A stretch of 8,230 nt of DNA from an uncultured Corynebacterium sp. (GCF_943914015.1 NZ_CALUAK010000112.1:1-8230), one strand, 5' to 3'; counted from the first letter of the stretch, positions 1-6,841 are shown. Numbers and translations are program-made. Notes: generated by a model from the sequence alone, not told the origin.

Positions 1-1203
1 GTGGAAGCCCCAGAAGATGTGGCCAGCGCTGTTGCTGGGTTGGGTGCGGAAAATACCGTGCAGCTCGTGCCATCGTTTGAGGCGCTGTCACCACATCTGG
101 TGAAGACCCCAGAGGATCCGCACGCCAAGCGCACCGAGCTGCATGCGTTCCCCATTCAGTCTGCCCGCGACGGTGGCATGGCGCCGGTCGTGCTGGCCTG
201 GCCTGGCACAGCCGTAGCGGCAATCGCTAACGCGCGTGTCTACGGCGCTGAGGTGCATGTTCTGCCGTACCCGGATCCGCGTGTGTCCAAGGAGTCCATG
301 GAGCTCGTTGCTGGTCTTGCAGATCGGCCCCTCATTGCGCTGGGCAGCGCGTTTGGCACCGGTGAGTTCCTGGCAGAGGAGATCCGCTTTGGTGAGAAGG
401 AGCGCCCCAGGCTGGCGACGGGCACGCCGCTTGCGCTTCCCGGCCAGCGCATGGTTGCTCTGTACGGCCACCAGTTGACGCCTGTTCTCGGCGTGATGGG
501 GGAGCAGCCCCCGGCCGAGTCTGTGGAGCGAGTGAAGGAACTGGTAGCGCAGTACCAGGAATTTTCCGAAGAACCAGTGATTCCCGCCTTCGAAATCATC
601 GCTACGGTTGCCTCGGGCGGACCAGGCCCCGATGGGAACTACTCCAACGAGTCTGCGCCTGAGGAGCTGGTGGGCTACATCGATGCCATTACCGATGCCG
701 GTGGCTACGCCGTCATTGATTTGCAGCCCGGTCGAGCTACCTTCCTGGAACAAGCCAAGTTGTACGAGGAACTCTTGAAGCGCCCCAATGTCGGACTTGC
801 CCTTGACTCCGAGTGGCGCATTGGCCCCGATGAGTTGCCCATGCAGCGAATCGGCTCGGCCGATGCCGCAGAAATCAATGAAGTGTCGGAGTGGTTGGCA
901 CAGCTTGTTGAACGGGAAAATCTTCCCCAAAAACTCTTTGTTTTGCACCAGTTCCAGCTGGCGATGCTGCCGGACCGGGAAAACATCGACACCCTGCATC
1001 CTGAGCTCGCCTTCGTCCTTCATGCTGATGGACACGGCGTTCCGGAGCAGAAGTTCGATACGTGGAATGTTCTCCGGCAAGACTTGGATCCCAGATACTT
1101 CATGGCGTGGAAGAATTTCATTGATGAGGATATGCCCACCTTTACCCCGGAACAGACGATGACAACGGTGGTTCCCCAACCCTGGTTTGTGTCTTACCAG
1201 TAA
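1..1203 (+). CDS. Conserved actinobacterial protein of unknown function (probably 5'-partial)
   Basis: This frame is open from the first base of the window to TAA at 1201-1203, giving 400 residues. The first codon is GTG, but it lies at the edge and nothing upstream can be seen, so I treat the gene as probably truncated at its 5' end. The visible N-terminal half has alternating hydrophobic strands and small-residue loops (for example VVLAWPGTAVAAIANARVYG, near residues 63-82). The C-terminal half contains DLQPGR, ALDSEWRI, LVLHQF-like (LFVLHQFQLAM) and a closing PQPWFVSYQ. From memory, this pattern belongs to a family of actinobacterial hypothetical proteins or lipoproteins; its fold may be TIM-barrel-like, which is a guess. 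No catalytic motif that I can name is present, so I assign no function. A membrane anchor or lipobox, if any, would lie outside the window. It is followed by the separate serA promoter, so it is probably not in an operon with serA. Confidence 0.85.
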   Translation: MEAPEDVASAVAGLGAENTVQLVPSFEALSPHLVKTPEDPHAKRTELHAFPIQSARDGGMAPVVLAWPGTAVAAIANARVYGAEVHVLPYPDPRVSKESMELVAGLADRPLIALGSAFGTGEFLAEEIRFGEKERPRLATGTPLALPGQRMVALYGHQLTPVLGVMGEQPPAESVERVKELVAQYQEFSEEPVIPAFEIIATVASGGPGPDGNYSNESAPEELVGYIDAITDAGGYAVIDLQPGRATFLEQAKLYEELLKRPNVGLALDSEWRIGPDELPMQRIGSADAAEINEVSEWLAQLVERENLPQKLFVLHQFQLAMLPDRENIDTLHPELAFVLHADGHGVPEQKFDTWNVLRQDLDPRYFMAWKNFIDEDMPTFTPEQTMTTVVPQPWFVSYQ

Positions 1204-1224
1204 CGTTCCGATTTTGTCGGGGGG

Positions 1225-1253
1225 TTCACATTGGGCGACTAGTGGGCTATTAT
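1225..1253 (+). promoter_or_regulatory. Probable serA promoter
   Basis: A -35 element TTCACA at 1225-1230 (5 of 6 against TTGACA) is followed after 17 bases by a -10 element TATTAT at 1248-1253 (5 of 6 against TATAAT). This spacing is ideal for a housekeeping sigma factor. Transcription would start near 1260, about 69 bases before the serA ATG, so the transcript would begin just upstream of the hairpin leader. This is inferred from sequence match only. Confidence 0.65.
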
Positions 1254-1261
1254 CTGTTCAT

Positions 1262-1315
1262 TACAAGATGAAAATATGCACCACGGTGCGAGTTATACGC
1301 TCCGTGGTGCTTGTA
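1262..1315 (+). promoter_or_regulatory. Structured 5' leader of serA (inverted repeat)
   Basis: A perfect 9-bp inverted repeat, GCACCACGG at 1278-1286 and CCGTGGTGC at 1302-1310, is continued inward, after a T-T mismatch, by GCG/CGC (1288-1290 and 1298-1300) around a 7-base loop. Outside an 11-base bulge, TACAA (1262-1266) can also pair with TTGTA (1311-1315). An alternative small hairpin is possible within the 5' arm, GCAC (1278-1281) with GTGC (1286-1289), and would exclude the long stem. No T tract follows, so it is not a simple terminator. It lies downstream of the predicted transcription start and ends just before the serA ribosome binding site (AAGGAG, 1319-1324). It could be an RNA control element or a DNA operator. 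Confidence 0.6.
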
Positions 1316-1336
1316 GTGAAGGAGAGACATGCCTAA
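1268..1336 (+). other. Possible short leader reading frame, 22 codons
   Basis: ATG at 1268 opens a 22-codon frame that ends with TAA at 1334-1336, a few bases inside serA, and passes through the whole hairpin. The peptide begins MKICTTVRVIRSVVLVV and contains seven Val, two Ile and one Leu, a branched-chain-rich composition reminiscent of amino-acid attenuator leaders. It has only one Ser, so it does not look like a serine-sensing leader. It has no clear ribosome binding site and would lie about 8 bases from the predicted transcript start. It may well be chance. Confidence 0.2.
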
Positions 1337-2924
1337 GCGTAAACCCGTCGTACTCATCGCGGATAAGCTGTCCCAGTCAACGGTGGAGATTCTGGGAACT
1401 GATGTTGAGGTTCGTTGGGTGGACGGCACAGATCGTGACGCTCTCCTAGAAGCCATTCCCGAAGCGGATGCCCTGCTCGTGCGTTCCGCCACCAAGGTAG
1501 ACAAAGAAGTTCTCGACGCAGCAGTGAACCTGCAGATCGTTGGGCGTGCCGGTGTCGGTCTGGATAACGTCGATGTGGAAACCGCAACGGCGAAGGGCAT
1601 CATGGTGGCCAACGCCCCGACCTCCAATATCCACTCAGCGTGCGAGCACGCCCTGGCGCTGTTGCTGTCCACGGCTCGCCAGATACCCGCAGCGGATAAG
1701 ACACTGCGCGATGGTGAGTGGAAGCGCTCCAAGTTTAAGGGTGTGGAAATTTACGGGAAGGTTATCGGCATCGTCGGGTTTGGTCACATCGGCCAGCTCT
1801 TTGCGGAACGTATTGCGGCCTTTGGCGTAGATGAGATTCTCGCCTACGACCCCTACGCCAACCCTGCTCGTGCAGCCCAGCTCGGCGTGGAGCTGGTTCC
1901 CATCCGCGATCTCATGGAGCGGTCGGACTTTGTCACCATTCACCTGCCGAAGACTCCGGAGACAGAGCGGATGTTTGACCGTGAGCTGTTGAGCTGCGCC
2001 AAACAGGGGCAGATCCTGATCAACGCTGCCCGCGGTGGGTTGGTCGACGAGCAGGCGCTTGCCGACGCCATTAATGAAGGCCGCATCCGTGGTGCAGGCT
2101 TCGATGTGTATGCAACGGAGCCCTGCACGGATTCTCCGCTGTTTGCGCTCCCTGAGACTGTCGTTACTCCGCACCTCGGTGCTTCCACCTACGAGGCGCA
2201 GGATCGTGCCGGAAGCGATGTCGCGGACTCTGTCCTTATGGCTCTGGCCGGCGAACTTGTTCCTGATGCCGTTAACGTGCCTGGCGGGCGCCCGTCGCAG
2301 GAAGTCTCGGATTGGCTCAACCTCTCCCGCAAGCTCGGACTCATCGCGTCGGCCGTGCTGGATAAAGCCACGACCACGGTGGAAATTGTTGCCCGTGGTG
2401 AAATCTCGCACGAGAATATTGAGCCCCTCGGCCTGTCTGCGCTGCGTGGCATCTTCTCCCGCGTCGTTGACGAGGATGTCAGCTTTGTCAACGTTTCGCG
2501 CATCGCTAAGGAGCGCAACGTGACTGTTTCCACCTACACCGAACCGCAGGCGCGGTCGTACCGGTCGACGCTCGAAGTAACCGTCATCGCGGCAGATGGT
2601 TCGAAGTACTCGGCTAAGGGCGCGTTGACGGGTATTGACAAGGAGGAGCGCATCATCACGCTCGGCCGTCGTCCCCTCGACCTCCACGCAACGGGTAAGA
2701 ACATCATCCTCCGCTACGAGGATCACCCGGGTGCCATCGGCAAGGCGGGTTCACGTCTTGGCGCCACCGGCATCAACATTTTGGCTGCTGCCATGTCCAT
2801 CGACAGGGATTCCTCCGATGCCACTCTCGTCCTGCGGGTTGACGGTGAGGTGCCACCGGAGACGTTGGAGGATTGCGCAGAATCGCTGAAGGCAACGGCT
2901 GCCGTCATCGATTTGGGCAGGTAG
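1329..2924 (+). CDS. serA: D-3-phosphoglycerate dehydrogenase (long, ACT-containing type)
   Basis: This cytosolic enzyme oxidises 3-phosphoglycerate to 3-phosphohydroxypyruvate with NAD, the first step of L-serine synthesis. The 531-residue protein has the length of the mycobacterial and corynebacterial form. Residues about 1-105 and 285-316 form the substrate-binding domain, and residues about 106-284 the Rossmann domain with GFGHIG at 150-155. The catalytic residues appear as Arg235 (NAARGG), Glu264 (YATEP) and His282 (PHLGAS). Residues about 317-450 match the intervening domain of long SerA proteins. Residues about 457-531 are an ACT domain (ILRYEDHPGAIG onward), which in the family mediates serine feedback inhibition. 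The ATG at 1329 has AAGGAG 4 bases upstream. The gene has its own promoter (1225-1253) and a structured leader. No terminator is obvious after the TAG, and the next gene begins 53 bases later. No defects are seen. Confidence 0.97.
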   Translation: MPKRKPVVLIADKLSQSTVEILGTDVEVRWVDGTDRDALLEAIPEADALLVRSATKVDKEVLDAAVNLQIVGRAGVGLDNVDVETATAKGIMVANAPTSNIHSACEHALALLLSTARQIPAADKTLRDGEWKRSKFKGVEIYGKVIGIVGFGHIGQLFAERIAAFGVDEILAYDPYANPARAAQLGVELVPIRDLMERSDFVTIHLPKTPETERMFDRELLSCAKQGQILINAARGGLVDEQALADAINEGRIRGAGFDVYATEPCTDSPLFALPETVVTPHLGASTYEAQDRAGSDVADSVLMALAGELVPDAVNVPGGRPSQEVSDWLNLSRKLGLIASAVLDKATTTVEIVARGEISHENIEPLGLSALRGIFSRVVDEDVSFVNVSRIAKERNVTVSTYTEPQARSYRSTLEVTVIAADGSKYSAKGALTGIDKEERIITLGRRPLDLHATGKNIILRYEDHPGAIGKAGSRLGATGINILAAAMSIDRDSSDATLVLRVDGEVPPETLEDCAESLKATAAVIDLGR

Positions 2925-2964
2925 TTTATCTAAGCGCGAGCGCCACGAGGGCACTGTCTGCTGG

Positions 2965-2970
2965 TAGCAT
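2965..2970 (+). promoter_or_regulatory. -10 element of a probable leaderless promoter
   Basis: TAGCAT at 2965-2970 fits the TAnnnT form of corynebacterial -10 elements and ends exactly 7 bases before the ATG at 2978. Transcription would then start at or next to the first base of the start codon. There is no convincing -35 element upstream and no ribosome binding site before the ATG, as expected for a leaderless gene. Confidence 0.45.
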
Positions 2971-2977
2971 CGGTTAT

Positions 2978-3397
2978 ATGACAAAACGATCAGCTATCGC
3001 ACGCGGTGCCCTTGCTGCTGTTGTGGCTTGTGTTTGTACTGCGAGTGTAGCCACCGCTCAATCCTCTCAGGGGTATGACCCTGACACGCCCGAAGGCCAG
3101 TTTCTTTACGCTTCATCCCAGATCATCTGGCCTCCCATCGAGGGGTTCATCAATCTTCTCCAGGGGGATCCCGATAGGAACATGATGATTAGCATCTATA
3201 CGTCGGGGTATCCGGGGGAGGAGCCGGTTAGCGGCTCTTTCGGGGAATTGAACCGGTGTGCCAGCGGACTTACCTCCTCGAATTCCGCGCCTATGGCGCG
3301 GTTTTTCGGTGCCGGAATCTGTCTTCTTGCTAACCCGTCGATTGTAGAAACCTACAGAAGCGAACAGGAAGCCTTCCGTAACGGCTACCGGTTGTAA
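2978..3397 (+). CDS. Small secreted protein of unknown function
   Basis: The protein has 139 residues. It begins with a typical Sec signal peptide: a basic start (MTKRSAIAR), a hydrophobic core (about residues 10-23) and a likely cleavage site after ATA near residue 27. The mature part is about 112 residues, with no further membrane segment. It has two cysteines (94 and 115) that could form a disulfide outside the cell. The ATG at 2978 was chosen over in-frame upstream codons because the signal peptide starts there and a -10 box lies 7 bases upstream. I recall that C. glutamicum has a small predicted exported protein (cg1452/NCgl1236) in the same place between serA and leuB, and this is probably its counterpart. 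Its function is unknown to me and I see no enzymatic motif. A strong terminator follows. Confidence 0.85.
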   Translation: MTKRSAIARGALAAVVACVCTASVATAQSSQGYDPDTPEGQFLYASSQIIWPPIEGFINLLQGDPDRNMMISIYTSGYPGEEPVSGSFGELNRCASGLTSSNSAPMARFFGAGICLLANPSIVETYRSEQEAFRNGYRL

Positions 3398-3417
3398 CTT
3401 GTAAATTTTTCCGGACA

Positions 3418-3451
3418 GGGGTGCACGTGTGACCTGCGTGCGCCCCCTTTT
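3418..3451 (+). terminator. Rho-independent terminator
   Basis: The arms GGGGTGCACG (3418-3427) and CGTGCGCCCC (3437-3446) pair over 10 bp with one G-U wobble around a 9-base loop, followed by C and four T. It ends the transcript of the small secreted protein and separates it from the ABC cassette. Confidence 0.85.
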
Positions 3452-3523
3452 GCCCTTCAGCTTGCGGACCGGTGTTCTATTTGCTCGTTGCAGTGCGAAG
3501 TTCTGCAGCGTGGAATTCAACGC

Positions 3524-4252
3524 ATGTTGAAAAATGATGCGAATGTAGCCATCCGCGTTGATGACCTGCATATAGATCGAGGTGGGCACCCAGTATTAAA
3601 GGGGCTCAACTGCGACATTCCTGCAGGCACGATTACCGGGCTCGTCGGTCCGTCCGGCTGTGGAAAGACCACCCTCATGCGCGCCATTATAGGGGTGTAG
3701 CGAATAACCTCAGGATCCATTTCTGTCTTAGGGGAGCCTGCAGGAAGCCCGGAGTTGCGAAAGAACGTCGCTTACACCAGCCAATCCCTGTCTGTATACA
3801 AAGAACTCACGGTAAAAGAGAACATCCACTACTTCGCGCGCTTGGTGGATGCGAGCGTAGAAGATGAAAAAATAGCCTGCGAACGCGTCCAGCTCACTGA
3901 CTACGCGGACCGTCAGGTTCGCAACCTTTCCGGTGGCCAAGCCGGTCGAGTCTCCCCCGCCTGCGCGCTCGTAGGGGAGCCACAGGTGCTGGTCCTCGAC
4001 GAACCGACTGTCGGCCTCGACCCGCTCACACGCAACCAGTTATGGGTCTTTTTCCGCGAGTTGGCTGAAAGTGGCACGACGCTTCTCATTTCTAGCCACG
4101 TGATGGATGAGACCACCCGATGCGATAGTGCACTCATTATGCGTGATGAGCGTTTTCTTGCTCACGAACCGCTCACCGATCTCATGAAGAGAACGAATAC
4201 AGCCGACCCAGAAGAAGCCTTCCTGGCGCTCATTGAGGAGGACATGAAATGA
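3524..4252 (+). pseudogene. ABC transporter ATP-binding subunit, interrupted by an amber stop
   Basis: Read through the stop, this is a complete ABC ATPase of about 242 codons: Walker A GPSGCGKTT at 42-50, Q-loop glutamine at 87 (YTSQS), signature LSGGQ at 135-139, Walker B VLVLDEP at 155-161, D-loop GLDP at 164-167 and switch His192. Codon 59, at 3698-3700, is TAG, and the frame then continues without a shift. CAG (Gln) in this place would need only one C-to-T change. The short product of 58 residues would contain Walker A only, and a restart downstream would lack Walker A, so neither piece can hydrolyse ATP. Pro145 in SPACAL, after the signature, replaces the Leu I would expect and may be another sign of decay. 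ATG 3524 has no ribosome binding site. The stop codon of this frame overlaps the permease start by four bases, which shows they were one operon. The family would drive export through an ABC-2 permease. An assembly error or natural read-through is less likely but possible. Confidence 0.88.
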
Positions 4253-4998
4253 GAACCACAGCAGCAACCATGGGGCGGATCGTCGCTCAGCTCAAGCATG
4301 ATCCACGCACAGTCGCACTGGTGCTCGTCATCCCGCCCGTACTGCTCACGCTGGTCTACTACATTTTCGTTGATGTTCCCACGCCACCGGGGCAACCTGG
4401 AATGTTCGACCGCATTGGGCCCATCATGCTTGTCATATTGCCCATGCTCATGATGTTCATCGTCACCTCAGTCGTCATGCTCCGTGAGAGGATGAGTGGC
4501 ACCATGGAAAGGATTTTTACAACCCCGCTCACGCAGTTGAGCCTTGTTGTTTCCTACGCGGTCGTTTTCACTATCCTTGCTTTCTTCCAGTCCCTCATCC
4601 TGGGAGTTTTGCTCTTCCCAGTCTTCGACGTATCCATTGAAGGAAATTGGGGGTTACTCCTCCTCGTAGCGTTCCTGTGCGCGCTATTTGGCATCGCTTT
4701 TGGCCTCCTTGCCAGCGCATTTGCGGAAAATGAGTTCCAGGCTGTGCAGTTCATGCCCATCTTTGTTGGGCCTCAGCTGTTGTTGTGTGGCCTGTTTGTG
4801 GCTCCGGAAAACATGCTCCGGGTGCTGGAGGTGGTAGCCAATTGGTTGCCGATGACATGGGCAGTAGACGTGGCAAAGGAGACACTGACCTCAGCAGATA
4901 TCTCTTCGGACAGCTGGGTACGCTTAGGGGGACTAGTCGCTGTGACAGTCGTGGCGTTGATCCTGGCATCGGCATCGATGCGGCGTTCGACGAAATAA
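4249..4998 (+). CDS. ABC-2 type transporter permease
   Basis: This 249-residue integral membrane protein has six predicted segments, at about residues 21-40, 57-77, 99-122, 134-157, 166-184 and 225-244. Between the second and third lies LRERMSGTMERIFTTPL, the sequence characteristic of ABC-2 export permeases, which is thought to contact the ATPase. It would form the channel half of a drug, antibiotic or lipid exporter together with the ATPase encoded just upstream. The substrate cannot be told from sequence. The start at 4249 overlaps the TGA of the ATPase frame (ATGA) and has GAGGAG at 4235-4240, 8 bases upstream. The reading frame is intact, but its dedicated ATPase is broken. It can therefore work only if another ATPase of the cell serves it; otherwise it is on the way to decay. 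Confidence 0.92.
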   Translation: MRTTAATMGRIVAQLKHDPRTVALVLVIPPVLLTLVYYIFVDVPTPPGQPGMFDRIGPIMLVILPMLMMFIVTSVVMLRERMSGTMERIFTTPLTQLSLVVSYAVVFTILAFFQSLILGVLLFPVFDVSIEGNWGLLLLVAFLCALFGIAFGLLASAFAENEFQAVQFMPIFVGPQLLLCGLFVAPENMLRVLEVVANWLPMTWAVDVAKETLTSADISSDSWVRLGGLVAVTVVALILASASMRRSTK

Positions 4999-5046
4999 AA
5001 TGTAAGAGGCACAGAAAAGAGAAAAGCTAGAGAAAGGCAGTGCAAC

Positions 5047-5617
5047 GTGTCCAAAGCTGACATGACTCGTGATCGGATTCGGCGTGCTGCAGCGGAGCTT
5101 TTCTCACAACGGGCGTACAAGGAAGTTACGGTGCGACAAATTGCCGCAGCAGCCAACGTCGATGCGACGCTCATTAACCACTATTTTGGTGGGAAGGAAG
5201 CGCTCTTTAACACGATTATTGCCACCGCCGTTGAAGCCAAAGTGCAGTCCTTCGACTTTGGATCTATTCCCCTGGAAAACCTGGGAGCGGAGTTCATTCG
5301 GATCTGCGGATGAATTATGGTCTTCGCCGGATCAACATGTTCTCCAGCTGCTGATCCGCCAGGGGCTGACGAGTGCTCCAGAATTGATCGGAAAAGTGGC
5401 GAGGCAGAGCTTGATCGAACCGGTTGTCGCTCAATTGCCCTTCCCTAAAGAGGAGGGGATCCTGCGTTTTTCTCTGGCAGGTAGTCAGATCCTCGGCGTT
5501 CTTGCTGCGCGATACATTGTTCGCATACCGACCCTCGTGGCGATGGACACGGAGGAACTCGTTCGGTTTGTTGCGCCGTCGATTCAGCGATACCTTACCG
5601 GCGACCTCGGACTGTAA
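5047..5617 (+). pseudogene. TetR-family transcriptional regulator, frameshifted
   Basis: The first frame starts at GTG 5047, with AAAGG at 5033-5037 as a ribosome binding site, and stops at TGA 5311-5313 after 88 residues. It contains the whole TetR DNA-binding domain: a first helix of about residues 7-20 and a helix-turn-helix at about 28-47, with VTVRQIAAAANVDATLINHY and then F-GGKEALF. The expected ligand-binding domain continues in the +1 frame from about 5310 (DELWSSPDQHVLQLLIRQG onward) to TAA at 5615-5617. Removing one base, for instance one G of 5308-5309, would join the two into a protein of 189 residues, a normal TetR length. The extra base falls near codon 88. The truncated product would keep a DNA-binding domain but not the dimerisation and ligand domain, so it is probably inactive. 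Its place directly behind the permease suggests it once controlled the exporter. A sequencing error cannot be excluded. Confidence 0.88.
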
Positions 5618-5637
5618 GGGCAGCTTTCTCTAGTGTC

Positions 5638-5677
5638 AGCATTCCTGGAGGGAAAGCATTCCTGGAGGGACAGCATT
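5638..5677 (+). repeat. 17-bp tandem repeat upstream of leuB
   Basis: AGCATTCCTGGAGGGAA (5638-5654) is followed directly by AGCATTCCTGGAGGGAC (5655-5671) and then by a third partial copy, AGCATT (5672-5677). The first two copies differ only in the last base. Each copy carries an imperfect inverted motif TTCC-N5-GGA. The array ends at the candidate -35 element of leuB, so it may hold regulator binding sites, or it may be a recent slippage duplication. Confidence 0.9.
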
Positions 5678-5705
5678 GAGGGGGGCGGGGTGGTACTGGT
5701 AAACT
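5676..5705 (+). promoter_or_regulatory. Candidate leuB promoter
   Basis: TTGAGG at 5676-5681 (4 of 6 against TTGACA) and TAAACT at 5700-5705 (4 of 6 against TATAAT) are 18 bases apart, and TG at 5697-5698 gives an extended -10. Transcription would start near 5712, leaving a leader of about 30 bases. The match is moderate. Confidence 0.4.
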
Positions 5706-5741
5706 GCAAACTGTCACATAGTGAGAAATGGAGTTCATATT

Positions 5742-6758
5742 ATGAGATTGGCTGTGATTGGTGGCGACGGCATCGGACCGGAAGTTACCGCTGAAGCACT
5801 CAAGGTGCTCACAACAGTTCGCAACGACGTAGAGGTAACTAACTTCGACCTCGGAGCGAAGCGCTACCTTGCCACAGGGGATCTCCTCACCGACGAGGAC
5901 CTCGCCGCCTTGCGTGAAAACGATGCCATTCTCCTCGGGGCAGTAGGTGCCCCTGGTGAGGTTGCCCCCGGGGTGCTGGAGCGAGGGCTCCTCCTCAAGT
6001 TGCGCTTCGAGCTGGATCACTTTGTCAATCTCCGCCCGGCGAAGCTGTACCCCACCTCTCCCAGTCCGTTGAAAGATCCCGGCGAGATCGATTTTGTCGT
6101 CGTTCGTGAGGGCACCGAGGGGCTGTACTGCGGCAACGGTGGATCGCTTCGCCACGGAACCCCGCACGAGGTTGCATCGGAGGTATCGCAGAATACGCGC
6201 TACGGCGTTGAGCGGGTGGTGCGCGATGCCTTCGAGCGGGCTATGAAACGCCGCAAGAAGCTCACACTCGTACACAAGATGAACGTCCTCGTCAACGCCG
6301 GTAGCCTGTGGAAGCGCACAGTAGACGAGGTGGCCAAGGAATACCCCGAGGTCGAGGTGGACTACAACCACATCGACGCTGCGACCATCTACATGGTGAC
6401 CAACCCGGAACACTACGACGTCATTGTGACGGACAACCTCTTTGGTGACATCCTCACCGATCTGGCCGGCGCTATCACCGGAGGCATCGGACTTGCCGCA
6501 TCGGGAAACATCGACGCAACGCGTACCAATCCCTCCATGTTCGAGCCGGTTCACGGATCCGCGCCCGACATTGCAGGAAAGGGAATCGCCGACCCGCGCG
6601 CAGCCATCCTTTCCGTTGCTATGCTCCTTGAGCATCTTGGCGATGATAAGAATGCCCAGCGTGTCCGCGATGCCGTTGCCCATGACGTGGAAACACGTCC
6701 GGCAGGTGAGGTGAAGACCGCGGCAGTAGGAGATGCGATCGCTGCAGCCCTTGCTTAA
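5742..6758 (+). CDS. leuB: 3-isopropylmalate dehydrogenase
   Basis: This cytosolic enzyme oxidatively decarboxylates 3-isopropylmalate with NAD to the precursor of 2-oxoisocaproate, the third specific step of leucine synthesis. The 338-residue protein is close to the usual actinobacterial length. The N-terminus is typical (AVIGGDGIGPEV at 4-15). The substrate-binding arginines are present at 88, 98 (LRPAK) and 122 (VREGTEGLY, with Tyr129), along with Lys179 and the metal-binding Asp212, Asp236 and Asp240 (DNLFGDILTD). The NAD loop is at about 268-285 (EPVHGSAPDIAGKG, followed by IADPRAA). The ATG at 5742 has GGAG at 5730-5733, 8 bases upstream. An upstream in-frame GTG at 5721 was rejected because it lacks a binding site and adds residues the family does not have. 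The gene has its own promoter region with a tandem repeat, and a terminator downstream. In C. glutamicum leuB is known to be repressed by LtbR; whether that applies here cannot be seen. Confidence 0.97.
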   Translation: MRLAVIGGDGIGPEVTAEALKVLTTVRNDVEVTNFDLGAKRYLATGDLLTDEDLAALRENDAILLGAVGAPGEVAPGVLERGLLLKLRFELDHFVNLRPAKLYPTSPSPLKDPGEIDFVVVREGTEGLYCGNGGSLRHGTPHEVASEVSQNTRYGVERVVRDAFERAMKRRKKLTLVHKMNVLVNAGSLWKRTVDEVAKEYPEVEVDYNHIDAATIYMVTNPEHYDVIVTDNLFGDILTDLAGAITGGIGLAASGNIDATRTNPSMFEPVHGSAPDIAGKGIADPRAAILSVAMLLEHLGDDKNAQRVRDAVAHDVETRPAGEVKTAAVGDAIAAALA

Positions 6759-6781
6759 ACAATAAGGCAGAAATAAAACCC

Positions 6782-6820
6782 GGGTCCGGTATCGTCTTTG
6801 CACACGATGCCGGGCTCTTT
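6782..6820 (+). terminator. Rho-independent terminator after leuB
   Basis: CCGGTATCGT (6786-6795) and ACGATGCCGG (6804-6813) pair over 10 bp with one wobble around an 8-base loop. GGGT (6782-6785) with GCTC (6814-6817) extends the stem to 14 bp with two more wobbles, and TTT follows. It lies 23 bases after the leuB stop codon. Confidence 0.85.
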
Positions 6821-6828
6821 GTTGTAGG

Positions 6829-6834
6829 TATAGT
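6829..6834 (+). promoter_or_regulatory. -10 element of a probable leaderless promoter
   Basis: TATAGT at 6829-6834 (5 of 6 against TATAAT) ends 7 bases before the ATG at 6842. There is no ribosome binding site upstream of that ATG, so transcription probably begins at the start codon. The -35 region would fall within the leuB terminator stem and is not recognisable. Confidence 0.55.
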
Positions 6835-6841
6835 TTCATCT

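Noticed and set aside
88..1179. Minus-strand open frame of 363 codons opposite the first gene
   Set aside because: It is a shadow frame with no family resemblance. The plus-strand protein has recognisable conserved segments and a natural end.
1278..1310. Hairpin before serA as a terminator of the first gene
   Set aside because: No T tract follows, and the hairpin lies downstream of the predicted serA promoter, so a 5' leader element or operator fits better.
1635..2726. Minus-strand open frame of 363 codons opposite serA
   Set aside because: It is antisense to the well-conserved SerA coding region, with no motif or start signal of its own.
3488..3523. Upstream TTG start for the ABC ATPase
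   Set aside because: TTG at 3488 has no ribosome binding site and gives an atypical N-terminal extension. ATG 3524 gives a normal ABC start.
3755..4252. Separate gene for the second part of the ABC ATPase
   Set aside because: It is the same frame as the part before the TAG. It lacks Walker A and has no start signal, so it is the 3' part of one broken gene.
5721..5741. Upstream in-frame GTG as leuB start
   Set aside because: It would add seven residues absent from the family. The ATG at 5742 has GGAG 8 bases upstream and gives the usual N-terminus.
5595..6839. Minus-strand open frame of 414 codons opposite leuB
   Set aside because: It is the antisense of leuB, whose protein is unambiguous. 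The antisense translation shows no recognisable motif and is rich in Cys, His and Arg, as expected of a shadow frame in GC-rich DNA.
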